Shown here: one piece after another, positions 26,939-36,425 of the stretch
How the letters are laid out: every line of letters begins with the position of its first letter
Numbering within the stretch: the first letter of the stretch is position 1
Notes under the pieces: model-generated
Told to the model about the DNA's origin: nothing
What the model saw: the letters and a program-made list of their open reading frames with translations, nothing else
Databases searched by the model: none
Position numbers and translations under genes: made by a program
From: an uncultured Oscillospiraceae bacterium
GTDB lineage: Bacteria; Bacillota; Clostridia; Oscillospirales; Oscillospiraceae
Assembly: GCA_947627285.1 (NCBI GenBank)
Contig: CANQVL010000001.1
Coordinates: 148,783 to 212,782, forward strand
Length of the DNA stretch: 64,000 nt
Reading direction: 5' to 3'

Positions 26939-28421
26939 GCTTCACCATCCTGTTCCCTATCCATTCCTTCACCCGGTCCCTCAGGACCTTGCTCCATACC
27001 ACCCACAGCACCGCCGCCGCGAGCAGCGCAGCCAGAATGAAATCCATGTTCTCCTTCAATATCTCGTTGCGGTATCGCTTGTAGGCGATGGAGTAATACT
27101 GCTTGTCGTGACCGATCTTAAAACAGCTCATGGCCTCCCTGTTGCGTCCCGCCGCCAGGTAGCTCTTGCCGATACCCACGTAGGCGAGCTCAAAGTTGGA
27201 GTCCAGCTTCAAAACCTCCCTCCAGCACTCCACCGCCCGTGTCTCGTCGCCGTCGTACCGGAGCCCCACCGCCTGATTGATGAGCTCCCCGTATTTCGTG
27301 GCGGAGAACAGGTCGATAAGCCTTCGGTTGGAGTCCAGCACCAGGAGCCTGTCTCCGCTGGTGTCGATAGCCACCGGCGTGGTGAAGGTCCCCTCCTGAC
27401 TGCCAAGCCCGCCGAAGATATAGAGGAGATTTCCCTCATGGTCGTAGGTGAATATCCTGCCTCGGGAGGAGTCCAGAATGGAGTATATCCCCTTTTCACG
27501 CACCGCGATGTCCACGATGCGCGACGGACCTGAATATGTGCCGAAAGCGCGCCAATCCAGGTCGCCCGACAGCTTGTTCACCTTCTGTATCACGTCCTCG
27601 CCGCTGGGATTCAAGCGCCGCGCCGACTGCTTCCCCTCCGGGTCCACGTTCGTGGCGTAGACGAAGCCGTCGCCGTCCACCTCTATCCCCGTGAACTCCG
27701 TGGGGATGTAGAGCTGTTGTCTTGCCCTCTGCTCCTTGGTGGAGAACCGCCGCCAGAATATCTGCCAGGGGGTGATCCTGACGTTGATGGTCCCGGTGAA
27801 GCCCAGGAAGCTCCCCTCCTCGTCGAAGGTCATGATCCCCTCGAACTGGTTCTTTGCGATAACGTATATACGGTCGGCGTAATCCACAGCCACCTTCAGC
27901 GGGGAGAACACGTAGCTGTCGCCCAGCACGTCCGATTTGGGGTCCTCTACTATCCGCACCAGCTCCCAGCCGCTGTCCAGCTCCACGACCCTGTTTTTAC
28001 CGGAATCGGCGACGTACAGGTTGCCGTTTGAGGACATATACACCCCGCTTGGCCCGGAAAACGTGTCCCAGGTCCCGTTGTTGTCAAAGCCCTCCAGAAC
28101 CGTCACCAGCCGGAAGGAGGGGTCCGTCACCACGATCCGGTTATTTCCCGTGTCCGCGATGTATACGTTGCCCGCCTCGTCCGTGTTCAGATCCTGAGGA
28201 CCTGAAAAGCTGCCGCAGCCGATCGTCTCGCCGCTTACAGTCCCGTCCGGCAGATAGGCGGCGGGCGTGTACTTGATGTCCTTATAATAATCGTAGGTAT
28301 AGGTCTCATACGGCACGTTCTGTCCCGCGTAAGCCCTGATACCGCAGACCTCCGAGGCGAGAATGAGCACGGCAAAGACAGCCGATACAGCTCTCAGGAG
28401 CCGCAGTCTCTTTTTCTTCAT
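26931..28421 (-). CDS. NHL-repeat/TPR membrane-anchored protein
   Basis: A 496-residue exported protein. After a signal peptide (AVSAVFAVLILASEVCG), residues about 75-370 form NHL-type beta-propeller repeats (GPQDLNTDEAGNVYIADTGNNRIVV, GPSGVYMSSNGNLYVADSG). A short TPR-like helical pair (about 390-445) and a C-terminal transmembrane helix (FILAALLAAAVLWVVW) with a basic tail follow. The propeller would face outward as a protein- or sugar-binding platform. The gene is tightly placed between the first permease pair and the YIP1 gene. No catalytic site is evident. Confidence 0.78.
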   Translation of the reverse strand: MKKKRLRLLRAVSAVFAVLILASEVCGIRAYAGQNVPYETYTYDYYKDIKYTPAAYLPDGTVSGETIGCGSFSGPQDLNTDEAGNVYIADTGNNRIVVTDPSFRLVTVLEGFDNNGTWDTFSGPSGVYMSSNGNLYVADSGKNRVVELDSGWELVRIVEDPKSDVLGDSYVFSPLKVAVDYADRIYVIAKNQFEGIMTFDEEGSFLGFTGTINVRITPWQIFWRRFSTKEQRARQQLYIPTEFTGIEVDGDGFVYATNVDPEGKQSARRLNPSGEDVIQKVNKLSGDLDWRAFGTYSGPSRIVDIAVREKGIYSILDSSRGRIFTYDHEGNLLYIFGGLGSQEGTFTTPVAIDTSGDRLLVLDSNRRLIDLFSATKYGELINQAVGLRYDGDETRAVECWREVLKLDSNFELAYVGIGKSYLAAGRNREAMSCFKIGHDKQYYSIAYKRYRNEILKENMDFILAALLAAAVLWVVWSKVLRDRVKEWIGNRMVKRG

Positions 28422-28434
28422 ATCCGCGCCCCCC

Positions 28435-29319
28435 TTATTCCTTCATGCCGGAGGTGGTCATTGTCTCGATGATGTTGCTCTGGCAGATGATAAAAATGGT
28501 GATGGGTATGGCGGCGATTATGAGCTGCACCACAGCTCCGGCGCCCTGCCTCGCCACGCCCCCGCCCACGATCTGATAAAGGGCGTACTGAAGGGGCTTG
28601 AGCTGCTCGCTGCGCAAAAATCCGCTGCCCGTGTTGCCCCACATGCTCTGGAACTGGAATATCGCCAGCGTCAGCCACGCGGGCTTTACGTTGGGCATCA
28701 CTATCCGGAAGAAGATACGCAGCTCCCCCGCTCCGTCGAGCCGGGCGGACTCGATGAGCTGATCCGGTATCTGCTCCATGAACTGCTTCATCAGATACAG
28801 CCCCAGACCGTATGCGAAGGCTGGCAGTACCACCGCCAAATATGTGTTGTTTATCCCAAGCCAGGAGATTATCATGTAGTTTGGTATGCTCGTCACGGTG
28901 TACGAGAACATCAGCGACAGCACCACCGTCTGAAAGAGGAGCTTTTTCCCGGGAAACTCCCACTTCGCCAGCGGATACGCCGCCATGGACGCCACAAGCA
29001 CGTGTCCGATCGTGCCGCCCCCGGTGATAATAAGCGTATTGAGTATATATCTGGAGAACGGGACCCACGAGCCGGACATCAGCACATACAGGTCGCTGAA
29101 ATTGTCAAGCGACGGGTTCCTGACGAATATATGCGGCGGGTAACGGAACAGCTCGTCCAGAGGCTTCAGCGCGTTGTTTACTATCATCACCAGCGGCACC
29201 GCCATAAATACGCCGCAGATGCCCATGATGACGAACAGGACCGTATTTCCCGCCATGGACCTGTTCAGCTGTCTCCTCCGCCTGACGCGCGGGAGCTTGA
29301 TCATACTTGACATTGCCAT
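28435..29319 (-). CDS. Carbohydrate ABC importer permease, MalG-like (first pair)
   Basis: A 294-residue permease with six predicted helices and the coupling loop ESARLDGAGELRIFFR. It follows its MalF-like partner after only 4 bp and lies 13 bp before the NHL gene. It transports the ligand delivered by the large solute-binding protein encoded upstream in the same operon. The ATPase must come from elsewhere. Confidence 0.88.
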   Translation of the reverse strand: MAMSSMIKLPRVRRRRQLNRSMAGNTVLFVIMGICGVFMAVPLVMIVNNALKPLDELFRYPPHIFVRNPSLDNFSDLYVLMSGSWVPFSRYILNTLIITGGGTIGHVLVASMAAYPLAKWEFPGKKLLFQTVVLSLMFSYTVTSIPNYMIISWLGINNTYLAVVLPAFAYGLGLYLMKQFMEQIPDQLIESARLDGAGELRIFFRIVMPNVKPAWLTLAIFQFQSMWGNTGSGFLRSEQLKPLQYALYQIVGGGVARQGAGAVVQLIIAAIPITIFIICQSNIIETMTTSGMKE

Positions 29320-29323
29320 ACCT

Positions 29324-30235
29324 CTACCCCACCCGTCTCAAAATTTTCTGGACGATCTGGTTTGTGCCCACCATCAGAGCGAACAGGACCGTAGCTATCG
29401 CGCAGGCGTACCCCATCTGATAGCGTGTGCCGCTGCCGTAATCCATCAGATGTGTCACTATCGTTGCTCCGGCGTAATTGACGCTGGGGTTGCCCGCCAG
29501 GTTGAGGGATATATCCGCCACCGCGAAGGACTGGGTGATCTGCATCACCGCGCCGAACATCAGCTGCGGCTTCATGGAGGGCAGGGTGATGTACCAAAGC
29601 TCCTGCCACCTGTTCTTGATCCCGTCCATGGCGCCCGCCTCATAAAGTGTCCTGTCCACCGTCTGAAGTCCGGCGATGAACGTGAGGAAGCCGGTGCCCA
29701 GGCTCAGCCACAGCTGCACCACGATGAGAATGGGCAGGACGTATCTTTCTGTCTGCATCCACTGGATTGGCGCGTAGGTGATGGCCCACTTCATCAGCCA
29801 CCCGTTCAGATACCCGTACCTGTCGCCGGAGATGATGATGGACCACACCATGAAGGCGTTGCCGGTGATGGACGGCGCGTAGAAGATAAGCGTCAAAAAC
29901 GCCCGGAGCTTGCCGTGGAACTCGTTGATGATCCACGCGAACAAAAAGCACATCATGTAGCTCAGCGGCCCCGTGATGACCGCGAGGATGATGGTGTTCT
30001 TAAACGCCTTCTTGAAGATGTCGTCGTCCAAAATGAGCTGTATGTAGTTTTTCCAGCCCACAAAATCCGGCTTCTCCAGCATATTGAAATTAGTAAAGCT
30101 GAGCACCACGGAGGTGAGCACCGGCAGCACCGTGAAAATGAAGAACAGTATGAAGTAAGGCGCGAGCATGGCGTAGCACGAACGGCACCGGTACATCTGG
30201 TGCCTCAGATACCTTCTCTTATCCGATCTGCTCAT
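29324..30235 (-). CDS. Sugar ABC importer permease, MalF-like (first pair)
   Basis: A 303-residue permease with six predicted helices and the loop EAGAMDGIKNRWQELW. A cysteine-containing basic N terminus precedes the first helix (MLAPYFILFFIFTVLPVLTS). It starts 3 bp after the stop of the large solute-binding protein gene, which marks it as that protein's direct partner. Confidence 0.88.
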   Translation of the reverse strand: MSRSDKRRYLRHQMYRCRSCYAMLAPYFILFFIFTVLPVLTSVVLSFTNFNMLEKPDFVGWKNYIQLILDDDIFKKAFKNTIILAVITGPLSYMMCFLFAWIINEFHGKLRAFLTLIFYAPSITGNAFMVWSIIISGDRYGYLNGWLMKWAITYAPIQWMQTERYVLPILIVVQLWLSLGTGFLTFIAGLQTVDRTLYEAGAMDGIKNRWQELWYITLPSMKPQLMFGAVMQITQSFAVADISLNLAGNPSVNYAGATIVTHLMDYGSGTRYQMGYACAIATVLFALMVGTNQIVQKILRRVG

Positions 30236-30238
30236 GTC

Positions 30239-33214
30239 TCACATATCACCTCTTTCCCGGTCCTCCGCGACGGTCAATCCGAATTCCTGCCTCTTGCTGG
30301 TGATTTCGGAATTGATATATTGGATATACTCGTTCATCGCCTCTCTGGGCTGCATTTTCTTGTCCGCGTCCACCACCGCGTAGAACGCGTTGTTGATGTT
30401 CCTCCAGGTGAAGTAGCTCCCCGGCACCTGCCTTATGCCCTTCACGTTCTCAAGCTGTATCTCCAGCGCCTCGTAGTCGTCGGAGGGCCAGGGCAGATTT
30501 GCGAACGCCTCGATGTTGGCTGTGGGATATCTCGCCGCCTCGCCCATCAGCCCCTCCATCTCCTTCCCGTAGGAGGTCTGCGTCTCGGCGGAGGACCACC
30601 ACTTCATGAACTCCCACGCGGCCTCCCTGTCCTTTGCGCCGCTCATCATCATGCAGGCCTGTCCCGTGCTGGCGGTGGTGTTGTTCACCGTCCCGTCCTC
30701 GCCCACAACGCCCGGCAGGGTAGTAAAGCCCCACAGCCCCTTGATGTCGGGAGCGGACACCTCCAGCACGTTGTAGTCCGTATAATCCGCGATGATGATG
30801 GGCGACTCCCCTGTGCGGAAGCGCTGCTCAACGCTGGTCGCGCGCTCCAGCCTGTAGTCGGTATAGTATTCGCAGTACGCCTTGAACGCGTTTATTGCCT
30901 CCTCGGAATCCAGCGCGGAGCGGGTACAGTCCTCGCTGTAAAGCTCTCCGCCAAACTGGTAAAGAAGGCTGGTGAACGTAAGCTCGCTCGGAAGCATCCC
31001 AAGGCTCATCTGGTTCTTTGACAGCTCCGAGATGACCACCTTCATCTCGTCCCAGGTCCTCGGAACCTCTATCCCCAGCTCATTGAGTATATCCTTCCGG
31101 TAGAACATCATCTCAAAGGTCTGCGTCTCCGGCAGGGCATACAGGGAGCCCTCAAAGGTGAAGGGCTCCAGGGCGCTGGAGCGAAAGCGCGACGCCACCT
31201 CCCGCCAATCCGGGAACTCGCTCAGGTCCACCACCGCGCCGCGAAGTCCGTAGTTGACAGGCAGATCGTTGGAGGCGGAGCTGTTGACGCTGCCGCTGGC
31301 GACCTGCAGGGCGACGTCCGGTCCCTGTCCGGCAAGCGTCGCCTGAAGCAGCGTCCCCATATCCACCAACATAAGGTTGACGTTTATGTTTTTCCGCGGC
31401 GTAAACGTCTCGTCCACCAGGGACTTTATCACGTTCGCCTGGTCGCGGCCCGTGCCCACCCAGACGGTGATGGTGCGCACGTCCTCCCCCTCCCTGGCGA
31501 CGTTCCCGATGGCGTTGTAATCCACGATAAATGAGTAAAACAGCTTCTTTATCTCATGTATGAGCTTGTCAAGGAAGGAATTATTCGTCTTCGGCGTGTC
31601 GGTATCCGTTGACAGTATATATACCGCGTCCAGCTGCAGCGGCTGGGACTGGGCGTTGGAGATCCACGTCCCCAGCGCGCTGATGTTGGTCTTAAAGTCC
31701 CCCACCATCCTGGTCACCTTTTCGGTGTCCTTGAGTATGTCCGCCAGCTGGTCACGCATGGTGATGAGCACGTTCTCCTCACTGCCGCGCACGTTCAGCG
31801 CGTCCAGCGTGCTCAAAATGCCGTCCAGGTCCTCCTTTATCTCCCTGAGCTCGCCCTCCAGCGTGGGGATCCGGCTCCCGACCCTGTAATCCCTGTATTC
31901 GTCAGGCGCCACGCCCGTTATGCGTATGATGCTCCGGTAGGCGCTGTTGAGCTTTGTGACCACGCTCTGCACGTCGCTGATGACCTGTGCGAAATCCCCC
32001 AGCACCACCTGCATCCGCAGGGTGTGGTGCCCCGCCGTAAGGTAAAACCGATATGGCTCCCCATTCCCGTCGGAGAGCCTTATCATGTCCCAGTCGCTCT
32101 TATAGGTGAACCCGTAGTGGCTCATCTCGCTGAAGGGGACCTGACCGTCAATTGTTATCCTTCGTGATACGTAAATCCCCCTCACAAAGTTCTGCTTGGC
32201 GTGGAGGGCGATGTTGTAAAAGCCGTCCGCGTCCACATCGAAGCCCCACTCGATCCACTGCCCGGTGTGGCTCCAGGAGTTCCCGCCGACGGTGTTGTTC
32301 TTCAACACCCTGGCGCTGTACGGATATATGGCAGGTGAGGACTGGTCCTGCACGGGGTAGAGCATACTGGAGGATTTTTTCTCCGAATCCTCCGCCTGCA
32401 GCTCCACGAACTGCCCCGATGTATCCGCGGCGCCCTCGCTTTTCCACCTTTCAAGCTGGCTTTGATAGTCCAGGGGCTCCGCCTCGTTCTTCAGTATGAC
32501 CGCGCCTATCACCATGGGCTCCCTCTCGGACACGATGGTTATCGTGTGGGGCCCCGCGGTCAGATAGATCGACAGCGGCTCCACCACATACCCGTCCACG
32601 TCATAGAGCGGAGAGGTGATCCACTCCGGCGCCTCGATCTGCGTGGGCTTTAAGTCGTTCCCCTGGTTGTCCGTCATCCACTGATCGACGGAGTTCACCC
32701 AGACGCGGGAGAATTCCACCTCCGTAAGCTGACGGTAAGGCAGCTCTCCGTCCACAAAGAACCCCCTCTGGATGGAGGAGCCGTTGCCATCGACAGGATA
32801 GTAGAGAAGGGACACCTGATAAAGCCCCTCCGTGCGGATGTCCACCGGGTATTCGATCATTCCCGTATCCCGGGTGTACACCGACACCCCCGCGCGCCCC
32901 TCAAAGTCCCGCAGGAGCCGCAGCTCCTCCCGGCCCTCGTACCGCGTGTAGTCCCCGCCGTCTATCACATATACATCCTCGGGTCTCAGGCTGTCGGAAT
33001 ACCGCGCTATGTACTGCGCGTAATCCTGATACTCCGCCGTATAATTGAGGTCCTCCTTGTAGTCCTCCAGAGAGCGCTGTGACCGCTCCGCCGGAGCGCC
33101 CGCGCCGTCCGTACCGCCCTGCGCCAAAGCCTTCTCTGGGCAAACGCACAGGAGCGCCGGCAGAAGCAGGGCCCCCGCAAGCAATTTACTCAGCAGCCGT
33201 TTCATCTTCATCAT
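30239..33214 (-). CDS. Giant solute-binding protein with N-terminal carbohydrate-binding-like domains
   Basis: A 991-residue exported protein. After a signal peptide ending near EKALA, two beta-sandwich segments are visible (about 50-270 and 280-440; each ends in a YLTAGPHT or YLTAGHHT strand, as in CBM6/35-type folds). A helical, coiled-coil-like stretch follows (about 450-570). A family-1 extracellular solute-binding domain fills about 590-980 (TITVWVGTGRDQ, GQGPDVALQV, MMFYRKDILNELG, WEFMKWWSS). Typical binding proteins are about 400-550 residues, so the N-terminal half is an addition. No lipobox cysteine is clear. ATG 33214 is preferred because AGGAGA lies six bases upstream. It probably captures a polymer or long oligosaccharide. 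Confidence 0.82.
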   Translation of the reverse strand: MMKMKRLLSKLLAGALLLPALLCVCPEKALAQGGTDGAGAPAERSQRSLEDYKEDLNYTAEYQDYAQYIARYSDSLRPEDVYVIDGGDYTRYEGREELRLLRDFEGRAGVSVYTRDTGMIEYPVDIRTEGLYQVSLLYYPVDGNGSSIQRGFFVDGELPYRQLTEVEFSRVWVNSVDQWMTDNQGNDLKPTQIEAPEWITSPLYDVDGYVVEPLSIYLTAGPHTITIVSEREPMVIGAVILKNEAEPLDYQSQLERWKSEGAADTSGQFVELQAEDSEKKSSSMLYPVQDQSSPAIYPYSARVLKNNTVGGNSWSHTGQWIEWGFDVDADGFYNIALHAKQNFVRGIYVSRRITIDGQVPFSEMSHYGFTYKSDWDMIRLSDGNGEPYRFYLTAGHHTLRMQVVLGDFAQVISDVQSVVTKLNSAYRSIIRITGVAPDEYRDYRVGSRIPTLEGELREIKEDLDGILSTLDALNVRGSEENVLITMRDQLADILKDTEKVTRMVGDFKTNISALGTWISNAQSQPLQLDAVYILSTDTDTPKTNNSFLDKLIHEIKKLFYSFIVDYNAIGNVAREGEDVRTITVWVGTGRDQANVIKSLVDETFTPRKNINVNLMLVDMGTLLQATLAGQGPDVALQVASGSVNSSASNDLPVNYGLRGAVVDLSEFPDWREVASRFRSSALEPFTFEGSLYALPETQTFEMMFYRKDILNELGIEVPRTWDEMKVVISELSKNQMSLGMLPSELTFTSLLYQFGGELYSEDCTRSALDSEEAINAFKAYCEYYTDYRLERATSVEQRFRTGESPIIIADYTDYNVLEVSAPDIKGLWGFTTLPGVVGEDGTVNNTTASTGQACMMMSGAKDREAAWEFMKWWSSAETQTSYGKEMEGLMGEAARYPTANIEAFANLPWPSDDYEALEIQLENVKGIRQVPGSYFTWRNINNAFYAVVDADKKMQPREAMNEYIQYINSEITSKRQEFGLTVAEDRERGDM

Positions 33215-33273
33215 CTGTCTTCTCCTACTGTCGCCATAATTCAAAAATCACCGTCTGCCCCTTCTCCGCCGCT

Positions 33274-34812
33274 TCAAAAAACGATCTCCAGCGGCGCGGC
33301 GGCAAGACCTGTTCCGCCGTAAAGCTGTGCCTGTCCGAAGCTGTACCGGGCGTAGCTCACCGCGGTCGGGACGTCTATACCCCCGGCGGTCACGCGGACG
33401 GTATCCGGCGCCGTCACATGCGCCGAGGCGTCGCGGAAGACCCCGTCCGCCCCGGCGAGCCGGAACCCCAGTCCCTCTCCCGCCAGGTACAGCCCGCCGC
33501 CCACCCGGTCAAAGCGGAGGACCACCGCCCCGTCCTCCCTCCGGGCGTCCACGCACACCGGCGGCCTGCCCGTGACCGGCAGGCGGTAAACGCTCTCAAG
33601 GGCCAACAGCCCCAGCCGCGTCCCCGGAGTGCGCTTGTCCGTGGGGTGTACGTTGTCAAATTCCCCGCAGTCGGCGGTCACGACCATCTCCACCCCCGGG
33701 ATACTTCCGGCGGCGTCGGCCTGGGCCTCCCTCAGTACGGGCCAGCGCATGGAGTCGCCGGCGGCGTGCTCGGCCTTACTTATGTACATCGGCAGCTGGA
33801 CCAGAAGGAAGGGCTTCTCCTCCCCTCCCCAATCCTTCCGCCACCGGTATATCAGGTGCTCCAGCAAAGCCCTGTAGCGCTCCGGCCATTCCTCGTCCGT
33901 CTCCCCCTGGTAGTACCAAAAGCCCCGAATGGCGTAGGGAGCCATGCGCGAGAGCATGGAGCGGTACAGATTTCCCGGATATTGGAACCCCCTCCGTCCC
34001 ATCGGGGGCGGCCATGGATACGGCCCGCAATCCTTCTCAAGGACCTCCCGGCTCACGTCCGGCTCCGCCGCCCGGCGCGCCGCGACCCGCCCGTTCCAGA
34101 TGTCCAGCTCCCGCTGATATGCCGCCTGCTCCCGCAGGAACTCCCGGTCAGACTTCCCGCCCACGCGGGCGTCGAATTCCTCTACGCACCTTATCCCCTC
34201 CGGGAAGGTCCTCAGCTCCTCCTCCGGCATCCAGCAGTGGGCGTAGGTGCCGCCCCAACAGCACACCAGGAGCCCCACATGTACGTCCGGCAGGCGCGAT
34301 GTCAATGTGCGCCCCGCGTAGTATGCCACGGCGGACAGGTCTCCGGCGGTGTCCGGCCCGGAGACATGCCACCGGGGATGTCCTCCGCCGCCCTCGATCT
34401 CCTCGACCTCCTCCACCGTGGCGGCCTTTGCCGGGTGATAGAAGTGCAGTCTGGGGTCCAGGCTCTCCCGGACGGCGGCGTCGCCGTTGTCGGAGCCCGT
34501 CAGCGTCATCTCCATATTGCTCTGCCCGCCTGCCAGCCACACCTCGCCCCGCCAGACGCGTTCACAGCGGAGCTCTGCCGCCCCGCACCGCGCCTTAAGC
34601 GTGTAGGGCCCTCCGGCGGGACCCGCCGGCAGCTCGATTTTCCAACGCCCCGCCTCATCTGCCCGCGCTCCGGCGGAAACCCCGTCCAGCGAGACCTCCA
34701 CCGTCTCCCCGGCAGGCGCCTCGCCCCATACGGGTACAGGCACGTCCCGTTGAAGCACCATATCGTCCCCAAAGATGACGTTCAAGCGAAATCCCACAGC
34801 GCCCTTTCCCAT
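33274..34812 (-). CDS. Sialate O-acetylesterase-like SGNH esterase
   Basis: A 512-residue protein of the sialate O-acetylesterase/SASA group with no signal peptide. The N-terminal beta domain (GDDMVLQRDVPVPVWGEAPAG) leads to the SGNH-like active site: Ser in LAGGQSNMEM near residue 100 and the catalytic His in NVHPTDKRTPG near 387. In polysaccharide loci such enzymes often remove acetyl groups from hemicellulose oligosaccharides rather than sialic acid. ATG 34812 is chosen since GGAGGG precedes it and the family begins with this stretch. It is probably the first gene of the 13.7-kb minus-strand operon, 60 bp before the large binding protein gene. Confidence 0.83.
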   Translation of the reverse strand: MGKGAVGFRLNVIFGDDMVLQRDVPVPVWGEAPAGETVEVSLDGVSAGARADEAGRWKIELPAGPAGGPYTLKARCGAAELRCERVWRGEVWLAGGQSNMEMTLTGSDNGDAAVRESLDPRLHFYHPAKAATVEEVEEIEGGGGHPRWHVSGPDTAGDLSAVAYYAGRTLTSRLPDVHVGLLVCCWGGTYAHCWMPEEELRTFPEGIRCVEEFDARVGGKSDREFLREQAAYQRELDIWNGRVAARRAAEPDVSREVLEKDCGPYPWPPPMGRRGFQYPGNLYRSMLSRMAPYAIRGFWYYQGETDEEWPERYRALLEHLIYRWRKDWGGEEKPFLLVQLPMYISKAEHAAGDSMRWPVLREAQADAAGSIPGVEMVVTADCGEFDNVHPTDKRTPGTRLGLLALESVYRLPVTGRPPVCVDARREDGAVVLRFDRVGGGLYLAGEGLGFRLAGADGVFRDASAHVTAPDTVRVTAGGIDVPTAVSYARYSFGQAQLYGGTGLAAAPLEIVF

Positions 34813-34878
34813 TCCGGTCCCTCCGTTTCGTATCTTTTGTTCCCCGTGAACAGTTTTATATATTTTTATATATTTTTC

Positions 34879-34907
34879 TTGCGCTTTTTCCCAAGCCGTG
34901 ATATGCT
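34879..34907 (+). promoter_or_regulatory. Promoter of the CE2-type esterase gene
   Basis: TTGCGC (34879-34884) and TATGCT (34902-34907) are 17 bp apart and lie 28 bp before the ATG. The 122-bp divergent gap also contains a T/A-rich block (34857-34876) that could hold the minus-strand -10 (TATATA) of the long importer operon, with TTGGGA as a poor -35. Confidence 0.55.
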
Positions 34908-34934
34908 GTCTGCAAATCACAAGGAGGTGTACCA

Positions 34935-36032
34935 ATGCAAAAAGCAAATGTATTTGAAATACCGGGTCTCTATCCCCTGGGACGGTTCCATGAGGCGTCC
35001 GCCCGGCGCGCCGGCGCGCTTCCCCTTTTTTGGAGCGGGAGCGGGCTGGAGGTGCGCTTTACAGGGTCTGAGCTCCACCTGATCCTGGAGGCCGATTATC
35101 GTGACATGGAGCCGTGGATATCGGTGGAGGTCAACGGCGCTCAGCTCATCAGGATGCCCCTGGAACGCGGCGAAACCGACGTGCGCGTGTTCAGCGGCAT
35201 GGCTCCCGGCAGCGTCAAGCGCGTGCGCCTTATGAATGAGTGCCAGCCGATGTCCGGCGACCCCGCTTACCTCGTCCTGGTGAAGGAGCTGCGCTGGGAG
35301 GGCGGCACGTTCCTGCCCGTCCCCGCCCCGGAGCTGCGCCTGGAATTTGTGGGCGACAGCATCACCAGCGGCGAGGGCGCCATCGGCGCCCGTCAGGAGA
35401 CCGACTGGGTCACGGCGCTCTTCAGCGCCAGCCGCACCTGGGGCTGTGAGACCGCGAGACTGCTGAACGCCGATTTTCGCCTCATCAGTCAAAGCGGCTG
35501 GGGCATCCGCTCCGGCTGGGACAACGACCCCCGCCATGTGATGCCCGATGTTTATGAGCAGATCTGCGGCCCCGCCTGCGGTGAAATGAACGGCTCCCTT
35601 GGCGCGGGACTGGAAAATGACTTTTCCGCCTGGCGGCCTGACGCGGTCATCGTCAACCTCGGCAGCAACGACGTCAGCGCCATGAACCAACCGGAATGGC
35701 GCGGTGACGACGGCAGAACCTTCCGTCAGCTAAATACCGCTCAAGGTCTTGACATGATTGAGGACAGCGCGGCGGCGTTTTTGCGGACACTCAGAAAGCG
35801 CAACCCCTCCGCCCGCCTGGTGTGGGCCTACGGTATGGTGGGAGATCAGCTTCGTCCCCAGCTGGAACGAGCGGTGGAAAGGGTCCGCCGCGAGAGCGGC
35901 GACGGGCGCGTCTACTATCTCCCCCTCCCCGCCATGACAGTCGAGACCGTGGGCGCCCGCGAGCACCCCGGCACACTCTGTCACAAAATGGCGGCGGAGA
36001 CTGTCGCCAAATTCCTGAGGGAGATCCTATAG
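34935..36032 (+). CDS. CE2-like SGNH/GDSL acetylesterase
   Basis: A 365-residue two-domain esterase. Residues about 10-120 form a jelly-roll-like domain (SGLEVRFTGSELHLILEAD), and about 128-360 form the SGNH hydrolase. The nucleophile Ser is in FVGDSITSGEG near 142. NLGSND provides the Asn block, and the His is in REHPGTLCHKMAAE. This architecture matches carbohydrate esterase family 2, which deacetylates xylo- and manno-oligosaccharides. No signal peptide is present, so it acts on imported acetylated oligosaccharides. AAGGAGG precedes the ATG. It is divergent from the sialate-esterase-like gene. Confidence 0.82.
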   Translation: MQKANVFEIPGLYPLGRFHEASARRAGALPLFWSGSGLEVRFTGSELHLILEADYRDMEPWISVEVNGAQLIRMPLERGETDVRVFSGMAPGSVKRVRLMNECQPMSGDPAYLVLVKELRWEGGTFLPVPAPELRLEFVGDSITSGEGAIGARQETDWVTALFSASRTWGCETARLLNADFRLISQSGWGIRSGWDNDPRHVMPDVYEQICGPACGEMNGSLGAGLENDFSAWRPDAVIVNLGSNDVSAMNQPEWRGDDGRTFRQLNTAQGLDMIEDSAAAFLRTLRKRNPSARLVWAYGMVGDQLRPQLERAVERVRRESGDGRVYYLPLPAMTVETVGAREHPGTLCHKMAAETVAKFLREIL

Positions 36033-36136
36033 CCGACGGAAGTCGAACCCGCGTAAAACGTTTGGGGGCAGCGCCGATATACTCAGCGCTGTCCCAAAAA
36101 CCCGCTTTTCCATTGGCGCATTGGTCTCCCGTTCGT

Positions 36137-36177
36137 AAGCGGTGACTGGCGAAATTTTCGCCGGTCACCGCTTTTTT
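36137..36177 (+). terminator. Strong Rho-independent terminator
   Basis: A near-perfect 18-bp stem (36137-36154 with 36156-36173, one U-G wobble) ends in TTTTTT at 36172-36177, 105 bp after the esterase stop. It insulates the following AraC gene. Between the stop and the hairpin (36033-36136) I see no further gene. Confidence 0.85.
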
Positions 36178-36305
36178 GTCCCGTCAGACCCTCCCCGATA
36201 CCGGCGCGGAGTGATGCGTCAAGACCGCAACGCGGTTTTTCTCACATTTTCCCCCGTCCAAAGCGGCAATATACAGCAAAATGCACCAGTATCAAGAAAT
36301 TTTAC

Positions 36306-36334
36306 TTGCATTATTTTGACATTTTAATTATAAT
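36306..36334 (+). promoter_or_regulatory. Promoter of the AraC gene
   Basis: TTGCAT (36306-36311) and a consensus TATAAT (36329-36334) are separated by 17 bp. The transcript would start near 36341 and carry an 85-nt leader before the GTG start. The promoter also rules out the longer reading frame that begins at 36306. Confidence 0.75.
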
Positions 36335-36425
36335 GGATATAAAAGGATTTGTCTTGCCAGTTTTGGGACAGATGGTGTCAAAAATTGCCGCCATAATTTA
36401 CGCGTACAGAAAAGGAGGTTCCGAA

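Noticed and set aside
36306..36425. Longer N terminus for the AraC regulator
   Set aside because: It would overlap the promoter and lacks a ribosome site, whereas AAAGGAGG directly precedes the GTG at 36426.
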